DNA of 64,000 bases, from NCBI RefSeq assembly GCF_018446385.1, contig NC_055988.1, positions 63,265,788 to 63,329,787 on the forward strand. Direction: 5' to 3'. The position numbers were made by a program, and so were the translations under genes. Positions within the stretch are counted from its first letter, which is position 1. Each line of letters opens with the position of its first letter. The notes beneath the pieces are model-generated. The model did no database searches. It was not told the DNA's origin and saw only the letters and a list, made by a program, of their open reading frames with translations. The DNA comes from Zingiber officinale (Eukaryota > Streptophyta > Magnoliopsida > Zingiberales > Zingiberaceae). Of the stretch, positions 21,844 to 33,800 are shown one piece after another.

Positions 21844-24092
21844 TGTAACGACCCGCCTTCTACAGGCTAGGCTGTAAGGCCGGACCATCATATTATACTG
21901 TGCTAAGCTATATCCAAGACCATCACTAAGTCTAGGTGCTGAAAGTTATACCAATTAAAACTTTGCTAAGCTAATACAAGTTTTTTTTTTTTTGGTCCTA
22001 CATGTGCTAAGGGATGCAATCTAAGGTATACATGGCATATCCTACATCCCCTATGGTCAAGGATCTGAATTACAAGGTCTCTTGGTCGAAACCCAGCTTC
22101 CCAATCGATCCAGATTGAACTCAATCGATTGCAAGCTGTTGAATCGATCCATGGATCGATTCCGATGGCTACCGTGCTCGGGTTAATATTCTGGATCAAT
22201 CGGTTGATCGATCCAGACTGGCCAATCAATCCAATGATCGATTCCAGAGCTCTCTGTTCACGGGAGCGATTTCCCGATCGATCGAACGATCTATCCCCAA
22301 ACTCTCTGTTCGCGATAGAATGCGACTGGATCGATCGGCTGATCGATCCAGAAGTTTACTGTTCGCGGAACCAAGCTCCCCAATTGATCCGTTGATCGAT
22401 TGAGGGCCCCAATCGATCCGCTGATCGATTGGGGTTTCTGATTTCGCAGCAAAGATCTGATTTCAGCACTATTTCGTGCCCAAATTACATTTACAAACTC
22501 TAAACTAACTGAATTGCATTCTAACATCAATTACTTAGCATTCTAAACATGGCATGGTGCATATTTCACTAGTTCAACACTTTTAAGCAAACTGAAATGC
22601 GAAAACTAAAAATAATAAGGTTCTAATAGTTAGACTTACTAAATCCCTAAGATCTTCATTCCAAACTCCTTTTCCACACACACATCTTCGTTGCATTGTC
22701 CTCCATCCTCCGCTAGTCCATCTTTCCTTTACCTTTATCTGCAGTATAAGGAAAATAGTATCTGTAAGCTTGAGAGCTTAGTAAGAAACTATCTACCTCA
22801 CTAAAACATGCATACGATGCAATTTATGTTTTTAAAATATGCTATTTGAAACATATGAATACTGAACATGTAAGAGAATAGCATGGCATACAAACAAACT
22901 AGTCATGGCAAAAAGTGCTAACATAAACTATCATATTGTATCAATAGAAAACTGAACTGATACAAAACTGAACTAAGCTAATTCTAAACTAATGCTAAAG
23001 CTGTACTGAATTCACATAACTATTTGTGAAGTTTTGAAAACTATTTTCATAAATAGATTAAAATAATAATCATGCTGCTGATGGGCCCAGCATCTGTACG
23101 TGCTATGCGCGCATCCCTAACTAGATCCGGGATTGTAAGTCCCGAATTTAGTAGGGTTACTAGGTTATCTGAACCTAGGGAAGACTATGGGAGTCCAACC
23201 CAATGGATATCTAATCCAGTACAGTGCCACTACTAAAATAAAATACTGATTATAGCTGAGTTCTTCTTATATTGCTATTTCTAGGTTATCTGAACCTAGA
23301 GCTAGGTTATCTGAACCTAGAGGCGACTGTGGGAGCCCACCCATTGGACCGTAGTCCCATATGACTATAGTAAACTGTACATACTGAATAAATGCTTCTA
23401 TTGCATTTACTAAGCTATTAAAATGCCTAAGTTGCATTCTTTTCCTGTGCTGCACATATTATCGAACACCTAGTGTGCACTATTGCACAACCTATGTGTC
23501 AAAATTCGTATGCTATTAAACAAAGTAGAAATTCACACGAGAGCTACTTATACTGCAGGTGAGGGGTTTCTTACCTCCTGCTCGAAGTTTCTTACGATTC
23601 TAATCGCTAGATTTCCGGAGAAGACGATCCTTTCGACGATCTTCTCGCGTCTATGTATTCCTCTCGCGGAGGGGAACGTCCTCGTGCCGGAGTTGTCACC
23701 GGAAGGTGCTCTTGGAACCCTTGGGGCGGAACCCTAGCCCTTGGGGCTTGGTGCACCAAGAGAAAGAAGAGGGGAAGGGGCGGTGTGTAGGGGTGAGGAG
23801 AAGAGGTAAGTCACGATAAAAATTAAAACTCCTCACTTAATTCCCTATTTATATTTAAGGAATTAATTCACCCAACTTTAACTTAAATAAAATTGTTTCC
23901 CTTTCCTGTCAGCACGGCCCTGTTGGGTTCTCCTGGTTACTAGAGTTCACCTTAAGTCGTAGGACCCAATAGGTCTCGGGTTCAATTCCCGCTTAAGCTA
24001 TTTTACGCTTCTATTTATTTTTGCTACTTCCGCTACTTTAAAAATTCCATAAAAATATTCTAAAATACTTTTGAGAATTTTCGGGCGTTACA
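21844..24092 (-). repeat. 5' LTR of Tekay-like element (2,249 bp)
   Basis: Uninterrupted copy of the LTR also seen at 5800-15346. From left to right it has a GATCGATC array (22100-22435), TAGGTTATCTGAACCTA hairpins (about 23160-23325), a plus-strand tRNA-like segment (23934-23989) and a minus-strand TATA box (23845-23853). Small ORFs such as 22129-22395 and 23483-23737 recur at equivalent places in both LTRs and have no recognisable product. Confidence 0.92.
23934..23989 (+). other. tRNA-like segment, second LTR copy
   Basis: TGGTTACTAGAG and GGTTCAATTCC again 33 bases apart. The T-arm here is a perfect CGGG/CCCG stem around TTCAATT, better than in the 15158 copy. It is not a complete tRNA gene. 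Confidence 0.35.
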
Positions 24093-24097
24093 TCATT

Positions 24098-25380
24098 GGC
24101 CACTTAATGCTAAGTCACAAATGATGTGGCATAAAGTCAAGTCAAGCTTGACTCTTCCTCTTCCTCTCAAGTCAAGTCAAACTTGACTTAATCTCTCTCA
24201 TGGTTGATCTAATCCAACCATTTAATTCAAGCCAATTTAATATAATGAATCTAATTCATTTAATTAAATTGATTCAATGAGTCATAATCTAAATGAGACT
24301 CATTGAACACATGAATCAACTTGAGTCTAACTCAATTAGCCTAATTATGATTACTCTTAATCCAATTTGATTCATCACATGAATCTAATCCTCTTGGTTC
24401 ATCATATGAACCTAATCTCCATCTAATTGTCCTTTGTGTGTGACCCTATAGGTTCTTGTAACGTTGGCAATTCCCCTAAACTCATTTAGAAGCATAAGTA
24501 ATGAGCGGTATCTAGCAACACATCATTACTACCCAAGTTACAAGAATGTTGAGATCCAACATCACCTTGTGACTACTAATCGTGACTCTTCACAATATAT
24601 GACAAGTGTCCTTCTATCCTAGACATCTAGATTGATCAATGTGAGGCATAGACGGTGTCATCCTCTGATCAATCTAAATCTTGAACTCCAAGTAGACTCA
24701 CTAAATCAAATGAGCTCAATATCTCATATTGACTCATTTGGGCATGGTCATGCACTTCATGGTCTCACTCTATCAAGAATATCGATTCGCTCCTGTCATA
24801 TAGGAGGGATAGATCTCATCTACATCACTCACATCCCTCTACATAATTCGTTACATACCCAGTAATCGCCTTTATAGTCCACCCAGTTACGGGTGACGTT
24901 TGACGAAACCAAAGTACATAACTCCCTATGTAGGGAACCATGGTGACTTCAGGTCCAAGGACTAGTAGTCATACTAATAGCCACATGAGAAAGTATATGA
25001 CACTCATATAACGATCCATGATACTTTCTCATGGCCGATCATTCAGTATACATTCTCCAATGCATACCCATGTGTCAACTTGATATTTCTATATCCATGA
25101 CTTGTGAGATCAAGTCATCGAGTTGACCTACATGCTAGTCTTATTGCATTAACATTGTCCCTGAATGTTAATACTCGACTAGGAATGATTAAGAGTAGTG
25201 TTCCCTATATTATCTCACTATCGGTTCAACTAACCAAGGATGCTATTATACTTAATTTATTTGGCACCAATAAAAGTAAGTATAATAACCAAAAACAAAT
25301 GTCTTTATTTATATAAGAATATGATACAACAAGTCCATAATACAATTATCTAATGATTGGCTCTAGGGCTCTAACTAACA
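24098..25380 (-). mobile_element. C-type Copia LTR, right fragment
   Basis: Continues the LTR cut at 5799 by the Tekay-like element and ends CTCTAACTAACA at 25380. Its sequence follows the complete C LTRs at 17085-18943 and 41697-43526 throughout. A short part near the right end (after ACTAACC at about 25234) is deleted relative to them. The LTR is inserted in the D-type LTR that resumes at 25381. Confidence 0.88.
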
Positions 25381-25712
25381 ATTAAATCAGTATAAAAAGA
25401 ACTTACCTTAAATGGTCTTGCTCAATACACTTAAAGTGTACTAGTGTAATTTATTAGTCAACATAAACTAATGCCTAATTACACTACGACTATTCCAATG
25501 GTTTGTTCCTTTCCATCTTAGTCATGAGCTACTGTTTTTAATTTATAAAGAACCGATAACACGATCTTCTGTGTGTAACACCACACACTATGTTATCTAT
25601 AATATAAATTAATTGAACATCTACATTTGGTATATATAAATGTAGACACTTGACCAATGTGATTCTTATAAATGTTTATACAAAAGCTAGGCTTTTAGTA
25701 TACACTCGAACA
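25381..25712 (-). mobile_element. D-type Copia LTR, right end only
   Basis: Matches the last 340 bases of the D LTR at 51770-54359 (segments with CTCAATACACT, AAGTGTACTAGTGTAAT, TCATGAGCTACTGTTT and AAGCTAGGCTTTTAGTATACA). It ends CGAACA at 25712. The left part lies outside the window, beyond the C LTR inserted in it. Confidence 0.8.
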
Positions 25713-27022
25713 CGTGTGAGGTTCTCAGTGGCAGGGAAGGAAGCAGGCCGTGTGCATCACACGGTCGTGCCAGATTTCCAGAGGCTAAGGCAGTTTAGGC
25801 CGTGTAGATCTACACGACCCTGTAAAGGGGCCATTGGCGGATGTTTGCCACGGCCATGTCTCACACACGGCCGTGCAAGGCTGGCAGAGAGGAGAGTGGG
25901 CAGGGCCGTGTGAACCTCACACGGCCATGCCACGGGGCCATTCCACGGGGTCGTGTGGTGCCCAAAACTCACCTCTATATAAGCCCTTCTTCTTGATTTT
26001 AAAGGGGATCTTCTCCCTCTTGGGAGAGAGCGAGATTTGGGTATTTCCTTCCAATCTTGGGAGGATTTCTGGGCGATATAAAGGAAGATCTTCAATGGAT
26101 TCGACTCCGGGAGCGAGGATAGGATCCGAAGACCAAGCTTCATCTTAGATAAGTATTCTTTCTCTCCTCTTCTTGGTTTGGGGATCAAGAAATGCGTGTA
26201 ATCTTTGTATTTTTGGATTTCTCTCTTCGATTCATGGAGTAGATCTCTTTGTTTTAGGATGAAGGGAGTATTTGTATGATGAATTGATGTAAACCCTTGT
26301 GGATTTGCCATTTCCTTATTTCTATGATATTGTCTTGTTTGTATCAATTCAATCTTGAATGAATTGTTGTGATGTGGATCTAATTCTCATTTTAGATTAA
26401 TTGTTTGAATGCCCTATGGATCTTGTAGAGATTATCTCCCACTCGATTTTCTGAGGGAAGCACGCGAAAGGTGCAAGCCCGTGTAAGGACGTTTGAGGGA
26501 TTAGATTTAGGGAAACATAGGATAATTCAAGAGGGTAGGATAGATTTAGGGATTAATCTTTATATCTTATGGGTTGAGGAGTATGATCTTGTGTTGATCA
26601 TCCGAGGGATCTTCGTGATAGGAACAAGCCCGTGTAAGGACAACATAAGTTCATATCTACTTAATCACATTTAGGTATAGATTTCAGTCCTAGGCCAGTT
26701 GTCTATTGCAAGAGAGAACCGACAACCTTCTATAAATGTTGGACAATTGAGAAATAGGATTTGGTAGATCATTTACATTGAGGAATCTTACAAAGAAACC
26801 AAAACTCCTAGAATATTCCCTTATCATAGCCTCATAATCTTGTTTGTTAATCTTTCATTTCTATGTTTACTTTTCATTAGTTACATTTAGCTTTTGGAAA
26901 CCAATTGATTAGTTGTTTAGCTAACTCATGTTGAAACATTTCTAGTGCTTATTCCAGTCCCTGTGGATACGATAATCTTTTATATTACTTGTGACATTTC
27001 CGTACACTTGCGGAGGTCAACA
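25713..27022 (+). mobile_element. Athila-type LTR, right part
   Basis: Matches the Athila-type LTR at 44161-45349 in layout: a CACGGCCGTGT array (25745-25970), a TATA box at 25976-25983, a GGATTCGACTCCGG...GATAAGTATT leader, GATGTGAATTGATG-like and CAGTCCCTGTGGATACGATA segments, and an end near CGGAGGTCAACA. What follows has no tRNA-Asp primer-binding site, so the element's interior is missing or replaced. Predicted ORFs here are LTR artefacts. This is the outermost layer of the nest that fills the first 27 kb. Confidence 0.75.
25976..25983 (+). promoter_or_regulatory. TATA box of Athila-type LTR
   Basis: TATATAAG shortly after the last CACGG-type palindrome. The same arrangement is at 44326-44333 and 54595-54602. 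Confidence 0.65.
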
Positions 27023-27888
27023 TAAATATCTCAATAAGTGGGATGACACCAAGTGACATCCTAGGTGGATGATCATAAGTTTCATAATGCCTAGATAGTT
27101 ATGCATGATCCCTTAGTTTAGGGCAAAAACAAATATACATCTCACAAAGAACCATAAGGTGACTTGTATATGTTTTAGTATACATTAGATACAAGTGAGA
27201 TGTTAGGATGATGAACAAAACTCAAGATGTTGATTTAGTGCATCTTGTTGAGTATTAGGTTCATCAAAACACATAGTTATGTGTTTTCCAATCATTGGGG
27301 AAGCTAATGTACAAGTCATATGCAGTGAGCCCAAGGAACATGGTTGGATATTGGTTTTGAAAATGATTTTAAAAGGATTTTGGAAAAACTTGGTGAAGAC
27401 TATCTTTTGATAGTAATCATCATTGAATAGTTAGACACAAACTTAGAAGAAAACACTAAAGTTTTTACAAGATCTGAAGCTTGTGTCAATCTTTGAAAAT
27501 AGAAAGTATTTTCATAGAAAACTATTTTTCCTTGATAGAATATATCCTAAATAATGTCTACATGAGTTTTCATGATTTTTAGAGGTTTGTAGAATTTTTG
27601 GGAAGTTTTTGAAGTCTACTGAAATTGAATTTCAGATAAATCAGAAACTCAATCGATCAGTCGATTGATTGGATGAGTTTCGATTGATCAGCCCAACGAT
27701 TGGAAAGTTGATTCCCACAAACAAAAGGTCAGTGAATCGATCAGCCGATCGATTGACCCAGGATGGATCGATCAGTCGATCGATTCAGAGGGAATTTCTG
27801 CAAGCAGAAGCTTACGGAATCGATCAATGGATCGATTGAAGTAGCTACAATCGATTGAGTCCCAACTTCAATCGATTGGGAAGTTTGA
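27023..27888. repeat. Unassigned repeat with ATCGATC array
   Basis: No gene. The first 600 bases are AT-rich and non-coding, LTR-like in composition. From about 27645 to 27888 there are about fifteen ATCGATC / GATCGATTG palindromes like those in the Tekay-like LTR, but the surrounding sequence is different. It ends abruptly where the Copia 3' LTR fragment starts. Likely a piece of another LTR. Confidence 0.5.
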
Positions 27889-28408
27889 TTACGGGTGACG
27901 TTTGACGAAACCAAAGTACGTAACTCCTTATGTAGGGAACCATGGTGACTTCAGGTCCAAGGACTAATAGTCATACTAGTAGCCACATGAGAAAGTATAT
28001 GACACTCATATAACGATCCATGATACTTTCTCATGGTGGGTCATTCAGTATACATTCTCCAATGCATACCCATGTGTCAACTTGATATCTCTATATCCAT
28101 GACTTGTGAGATCAAGCCATCGAGTTGACCTACATGCTAGTCTCGTTGCATTAACATTGTCCCTGAATGTTAATACTCGACTAGGAATGATTAAGAGTAG
28201 TGTTCCCTATATCATCTCACTATCGGTTCAACTAACCGATTGATATAGGTAAGAACCCTCTACTCAAGGACGCTATTATACTTAGTTATTTGGCACCAAT
28301 ACAAGTAAGTATAATAACCAAAACAAATGCCTTTATTTATATTAGAATATGATACAACAAGTCTATAATACAATCATCAAATGATTAGCTCTAGAGCTCT
28401 AACTAATA
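27889..28408 (-). repeat. 3' LTR fragment of Copia element
   Basis: Starts with ACGGGTGACGTTTGACGAAAC and ends CTAACTAATA, one change from the usual CTAACTAACA. The missing 1.3 kb to the left was lost at the junction with the ATCGATC-rich repeat. Confidence 0.88.
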
Positions 28409-28419
28409 ATCTCCCACTA

Positions 28420-28948
28420 GCACTAGTGCCAATCAGTGTAGACTCTAAGCCCCAATGACCTAGTGTGACCATCATGCTTTCTCTGTGCCCAAGCCTTGGT
28501 CATGGGATCTGCGATGTTAGCCTCTATGTGTACTCTGCAAATCTTCACATCTCCTCTCTCGATAATCTCTCGAATGAGATGAAAGCGTCGTAGTATGTGT
28601 TTGGTCCGCTGGTGTGAGCGAAGTTCCTTCGCCTATGCTATAGCTTCATTGTTGTCACAATAGAGCTCAATAGGGTCAGCAATGCTAGGAACCACCCCAA
28701 GTTCAGTGATGAACTTGCGGATCCAAACTGTCTCCTTTGCTGCTTCTGATGCAGCAATATACTCGGCCTCTGTCGTAGAATCAGCTACTGTGTCCTGCTT
28801 CGAACTCTTCCAGCTCACAGCACCACCATTTAGGAAAAACACGAACCCTGACTGCGATCGATAATCGTCCTGGTCGGTTTGGAAGCTAGCATCACTGTAA
28901 CCCTTTACAGCTAGCTCGTCATCACCTCCATATATCAAGAAATATTCT
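28420..28948 (-). pseudogene. Copia RNase H, interrupted by CACTA
   Basis: GYSDASFQTDQDDYRSQSGFVFFL has the first catalytic Asp, SSTEAEYIAASEA-like DSTTEAEYIAASEAAKE the Glu, and LYCDNNEAI the second Asp, all typical of Copia RNase H. A TAG in place of a glutamine codon follows at about 28630, then the tail continues to a VYTDWH end near 28420. The upstream frame is cut at 28951 by the CACTA element and resumes at 36083. Confidence 0.9.
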
Positions 28949-28951
28949 TTA

Positions 28952-29165
28952 CACTACAAGAATTTTTGCATTCAACAACACCCAATAGACAACGCTTTTT
29001 AATAAAAACGTTGTCGTTCTTTGTTTTACAACGCTTTTAGTGAAAAGCGTTGTCTATGGTATTTACTTTTTACTAAAGACAACGATTTTTAATGAAGTGT
29101 TGTCTTTAGTGTTGTTGTTTATGGTCAAAGACAACATTTTTTTAAAAAACGTTTTTTAAAGTGTT
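28952..29165. repeat. CACTA left terminal and subterminal repeats
   Basis: CACTACAAGAA followed by repeated AGACAACGCTTTTTAA and AAAGCGTTGTCTAT motifs in both orientations. In En/Spm elements such repeats bind transposase. Confidence 0.85.
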
Positions 29166-29254
29166 GTGTATGTTTCCCCTAAACTCACTTAAAATAAATT
29201 CGCAGCCCTCGCTTTGCTAAACTCTAAACCCTCAACGCGCGCGCGCCTTCTCCT

Positions 29255-29375
29255 CACCACTCCTCTCCACGAGTGCCTTCTCCTCTCCTTCTCCTCTCCA
29301 CGAGTGCCTTCTCCTCTCCTTCTCCTCTCCACGAGCGCCTTCTCCTCTCCACGAGCGCCTTCTCCTCTCCTTGCC
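29255..29375. repeat. Tandem repeat CTCTCCACGAGTGCCTTCTCCT
   Basis: Four to five copies of a CTTCTCCTCTCCACGAGTGC unit, 20-30 bases each, in a CT-rich stretch upstream of the UPF0729 retrocopy. Probably expanded 5' UTR sequence of a captured gene. The minus-strand ORF here is an artefact. Confidence 0.75.
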
Positions 29376-29487
29376 GCGTGATCTCCTCTGAACCCTAATC
29401 TCGACCCAAACTCCTCACGCAAAACTCCTCACGCCGGCCCAACTCCTCCAAGTCGAGATCCCTAATCTCGCATTTCCCCATCTCCTC

Positions 29488-29503
29488 AATCAAAGTCAGC
29501 TTA
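29488..29503 (+). repeat. Target duplication, left copy, of UPF0729 retrocopy
   Basis: AATCAAAGTCAGCTTA, repeated exactly at 30067-30082 directly after the poly(A) run. Confidence 0.9.
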
Positions 29504-30066
29504 TCCTTTCTCAAATCTCTCGAGCCCTCGACGCAGATCCAGCGGAGTGTAGACGCCGAGCGGAACAATCGCCAGGATGGTCTGTATTGCGTGCCTGTTG
29601 CCTTTGTTCTTGATCCCCGTCGTTAACGCCTTGCCTCTGCTCTTCGATCTCATCGTCGGTAAGATCTACAGGCTTTTCGGCTGGGAATACAGAAAGCCTG
29701 CAAGGGTGCCAGCTGCTTGTCCATACAAGCCTGCTTCAAAAAATGTTGATGGTTTAAATGCAGGTACAGAGTCTCTTGTGGAACCTCATAAAAATTCTGC
29801 TACACAATCTGATAAAAAAGAAGAATAGAATCAGAGTCAGCAGCTGTTTCCATGCCAAATGAACAGTTTGAAGTTTGTATAAGCATGTTAAAAAATCCTA
29901 CTTAATGATCTTATGGCAGTGTGTTACATGTGGTCTAATTATATAAACGAGTGCAGTTTCTGGCTTCTTCCTGTGGTGTTATGGCACATGGATGAGATGA
30001 AATGTGCATTCGATGCTATTATTATTTCTTGAAATGTCGTCTGCTCAAAAAAAAAAAAAAAAAAAA
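29504..30066 (+). mobile_element. Processed retrocopy of a UPF0729-like mRNA
   Basis: Sequence between two exact 16-base direct repeats, ending in a run of 22 A (30047-30068). It comprises a 5' UTR (29504-29576), an intronless intact coding region (29577-29828) and a 3' UTR of about 220 bases. Target duplication plus poly(A) is the signature of LINE-enzyme retrotransposition of a spliced mRNA. The insertion split a CT-rich leader whose two halves resume at 29487 and 30083. Confidence 0.88.
29577..29828 (+). CDS. UPF0729 / C18orf32-like small protein, intact ORF in retrocopy
   Basis: 83 codons, intact from ATG to TAG. The start [20 protein letters not shown] and the segment [11 protein letters not shown] are what I know of the plant members of UPF0729 (DUF4512), the family of human C18orf32; assignment is by recognition, not a search. 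Residues 4-26 are strongly hydrophobic, consistent with the membrane-inserting N-terminus of the family, and the C-terminus is polar and Lys/Glu-rich (SDKKEE). The molecular function in plants is unknown to me. The gene is an intronless copy within a CACTA element and has no obvious promoter of its own, but its ORF has no defect. It could be expressed from the captured leader upstream or be a silent young retrocopy. Confidence 0.75.
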   Translation: MVCIACLLPLFLIPVVNALPLLFDLIVGKIYRLFGWEYRKPARVPAACPYKPASKNVDGLNAGTESLVEPHKNSATQSDKKEE

Positions 30067-30082
30067 AATCAAAGTCAGCTTA
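30067..30082 (+). repeat. Target duplication, right copy, of UPF0729 retrocopy
   Basis: AATCAAAGTCAGCTTA, overlapping the last two A of the poly(A) run. Confidence 0.9.
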
Positions 30083-30215
30083 CCCTTCCTAATCTTCTCA
30101 CGGCTCCTCAACTCCTCTGAACCCTTCGATCTTAGTTCCTTCCTCGCAGAGCAGATTCGAGAGTAGGAGGAACGGAAGAAAGAAAGGTAAAATTTCTTCC
30201 ATCCCTCTAGAATAA
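30083..30215 (+). other. Captured leader exon (probable 5' UTR) with splice donor
   Basis: CT-rich sequence continuing the leader from 29487, ending GAAAG followed by GTAAAATTTC, a plausible splice donor at about 30187. It is probably the untranslated first exon of one of the captured genes, perhaps the WDR75-like one. No coding potential. Confidence 0.4.
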
Positions 30216-30831
30216 GATTTTGTTTATTTTTGATTATTTTCCGAACTAGCCATTTTGCCGGATTCATACTGCATCAATTTTCCCCCTCCCCTGATTGTAT
30301 TTTCTCATGATTTAGTCATTCCTCGATGGCACGGATCGATGAGTACATAATCTGATGAAGACTGATTAAAAATATGGTTTGCATAGATGAGTACATAATC
30401 TGATGAAGTTTGTGCTAGGCACTATATATTTAGAGTTGTTGAAGTCAAAGTGAGGCTCAATCTGACTAAAATACCAAAACACTTTAATTAGGATTCCTGG
30501 TTCTCAATCACGTGGGAATCAAAGAGGAAGTCCTACTCAAAAGAGGATGTCCAACTTAACTAAGGAGACTTCTTATATATCATTACATTATTTTTTTCAT
30601 TGAAAATGAGGTTTTTTTCCATTTTTTATTATATGTTTAATAAGGAGGTCCTGTTTAGTAAATCTACAGGCATTTTGCATATTATTGGCAACTGATGATC
30701 CTATACAGAATTGATAAACCTCTATAGTTCTACTTGTCACACTACTTTTTATTGCTTTGTACTGCTTTTGATGTTTTGATTTAATTGAAATTTGGAAGCC
30801 AATGTTAATTCATATTTTTTTCCAGGTATCT

Positions 30832-33800
30832 TGTTCAGATAATCACATTCATCTGCTAAAAATGCCTACAATGGATATCTCAAAATCCATATCGGGAATC
30901 AAGGTTTGTCATACCATATGGTTTAGACATCAATGCTTTGTTGGCTTAGTTTTACTGAAAACCTTTCCTGGATAAACTTTCGTATGTTGATATATTCTAG
31001 TATATCTTCAGCCTCCTTTTTCGTTTCCTCTCAAACATGAAGGATCCTGCACACAAGTTGCATTTGAGCAGACAACTGGATTAGTTGCTGTTTCCACTGA
31101 AGATTATTGTGTACAATTCTATAGCTTGTTTGACAACCATGAGGTTTCAGAGGTGATGGCTCTATTTTTGCATTCTGATATTATCATCTAGAGCTTGACA
31201 TCTCTTTTTTCCTTTTAAGAAAAAGCAAGTTCTCATGATATTTATTTTATTGCTTAGGTCCAAGTGTGCAAAAGAAATTTTCAGCCTGCAGATGACGTTA
31301 TGGTACGCCATTAACTAATCAAGATATATTTGCGGTGCTGTATCTGTTATGACTATTACCTTAACTTTTGTTCTGTTGTATCCGTAGCTCTTTGAGTCAA
31401 TCGTCCATGCATTAGTAGGCTGTTAGTTTAGAAGCAATTCTAATTTGTAGTTTGACATTTGGAAAGAATGCATTATTTGTACCAACTGCCAAATTTCTGT
31501 AAACAGCTTGATTGGAGTTGCATTTTTATGGATTCTTTGGGTCATTTTTTGCTAAGACATTATTGCTTCCAGGAATTAGCTCTGTAAATATCACTGTTAC
31601 TGTTGGGTTCCATTAACTAGAAACAAGTATATTTGATACAACTCAGTTATGGGGTACAAAAATATCCATTTTGATTCTGATTAGCCAGCCACATAGAAGG
31701 CAGGGATATAAGCTAGAAAGTACCACAATTGGTTCCTATTTGCTGGAAACTGGAAATGCACGTGTCATAACTCCCACAGGCTCTCTTTGTGGCAGTTGTG
31801 GGGTATTCAATTACATGTTTCTATTGCTGGAGTAATCAGTCATGGATTGTCTGGGACAAGATAGAGATTTAATTTAGTTTAAAGCTCAATAATTTCTGAG
31901 ATTCATGCTAAACTACCATGCTAGGATTGGTGTGTAGTTTGTGTTTCAATAGAGCGAGATCACAAATTTGCACCTATTTAAATAATGTCTTGGGGATGCA
32001 TTTTGAGAGAGTCAATCTTAAAATCTGCTTGGTTGCTGTCATAATTTGTTTTAAGCATGTAATTACTTTTGCATTACAACATAGATAGCTATCATAATTC
32101 TTGTAGATGATGAATTAGATCTTTGAATTTTTGGCTAACTCTTCGTGGATGTACTTGTACTTCGATGGTTGCAGCTATATGTGGCTCTTGTAGCCATTTC
32201 TCTTGATGGCTCCTTAATGGCTACCATTGATGTGACAATTCCTGAAGAAAAATTAGGGGGTTTGGTTTGTCTAAAATACTGGACTCGTGGTTCCCTAGTG
32301 GCAGAGTACTTATTATCCACTGTCATATATGAGCCTCACAGGTAAGAAGACTACAAACAGAGCTTCATCTATTGTTCTTTATTTTTTTGTTTATTTATTC
32401 TATAAATCTTTCATAACTTTGCGAATAGGGACCATCAATCTTTTAATTTTCTATGATGTCAATTGGAGAAGTATTTAATTTGGCACACCAATGTGGTCTT
32501 TCATATCAGTGAGACAAACATATTTCCTTTTCAATTTTCTAGATACTTTAGTTTTATGTAACAGAAGTTTCATTGGTTTTTAATTTCTATATAGTTTTGG
32601 TGCTTATGATTTGGTTATTATATCCGCACATTCACGCATTTCTTTTGCAATATGAAAAGCATCCTTGAATGATCAGATCATATCTTATTCCAGCATATTG
32701 AACCTTTTGATTGTTGGAAAAGAGTGATAAGTTTGATTGTTACCATTACTCATTTTAGAGAAATTCTTCAAGTTGACAATCTTGAATTAGTTAAATGTTG
32801 ATCAATTTTATATTGAAACTTCATTTCTGGTCTATATGGTTATGGGCTGACGTTGCTTATCCTTGAGTGATCCATATGGTTGTGGGCTGGCTTAGCTCTT
32901 CTTTGAGTGATTGGTTGCCAAGTTGTTCTCTGCTGCTTAATAATTCTTGGTTCTTTGTTACTGCTGCCGTTATCATTACTACCATCCCATGTTTGTCCCA
33001 ACTGTTTGGAATCAGTTACATGAATCTTATCCTTCGGAGCTCCAGGACAAATTATAAGATTTTCACTACTTGACTAATGTTTTCTTTGCACTTCTTTAAC
33101 CCTTTACACCTTCCACTCTAACAGATAAAATAAACCACCTTTTTATATTTTCTTTACTTTCTGATGTAGTGATGCTCAAGTTTCATCTCTTGCATTTCGC
33201 CCTGGACACAACATGGCTGTCACATCATCTTATGGTGGTGATTTTAAGGTAGTGTCTATTAGGCTCTTTTCTTTCTGTTGCCCCATTGTATATAATGATT
33301 AAATGAGTAATCTATTTTTCAGGTTTGGGTTCATGGTTCTCATGCCGACAGAAATAATGAATCAATCCAGAGAACTGGTTGGAGATGCCAATCTGTTGGT
33401 TCATACAAGTATTAAATTTTGCTGCCAATGAAATGTTTTTTCCTTTATTATATTAATATCATTGCTCATTTGATGCCTTTTAGTTTTTATGATTTATTTT
33501 AACATAAAAAATTATTTGTATCGAATGAAATTGAAATAATTTGTGGAAGCAGACAGCTTTCAAATCAAGCAGAGATATTTAAAGTAATACTTGTATTTGA
33601 TGCTACTCAGAGCTGAACCAGTTGATTGGGCGTATGGAACTTGCAATTTTGTATATACATTAATTATGAAAAAAAGATACTGTTTCTTAATTTAAAGGAT
33701 GCCTTGTTTTTTAATTGAATTATTGGTGAAATCTTTAAACTATTTTTTGAAATTATTTGCTTGCATATATTTCTTTTCCCATCATATAGTGTTGTTGCAC

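Larger units (their letters stand above)
5800..24092 (-). mobile_element. Ty3/Gypsy chromovirus (Tekay/Del-like), nested insertions
   Basis: LTRs begin TGTGATGACC / TGTAACGACC and end GCGTTACA on the plus strand; the element reads on the minus strand. The target duplication is TCATT (5795-5799 and 24093-24097). Between the LTRs lie gag, protease, RT, RNase H, integrase and a chromodomain-like tail, in the order typical of Tekay chromoviruses. The primer-binding site matches initiator tRNA-Met. Two younger insertions interrupt it: a SIRE-like element in the 3' LTR (7664-14926) and a solo C LTR in pol (17085-18943). Several stops and frameshifts mean it cannot encode a working polyprotein. Confidence 0.93.

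Noticed and set aside
24632-24865. His-rich ORF in C LTR (also 42571-42753, 63599-63796)
   Set aside because: Equivalent short ORFs recur at the same place in C LTR copies with frame differences, so they are LTR sequence, not genes.
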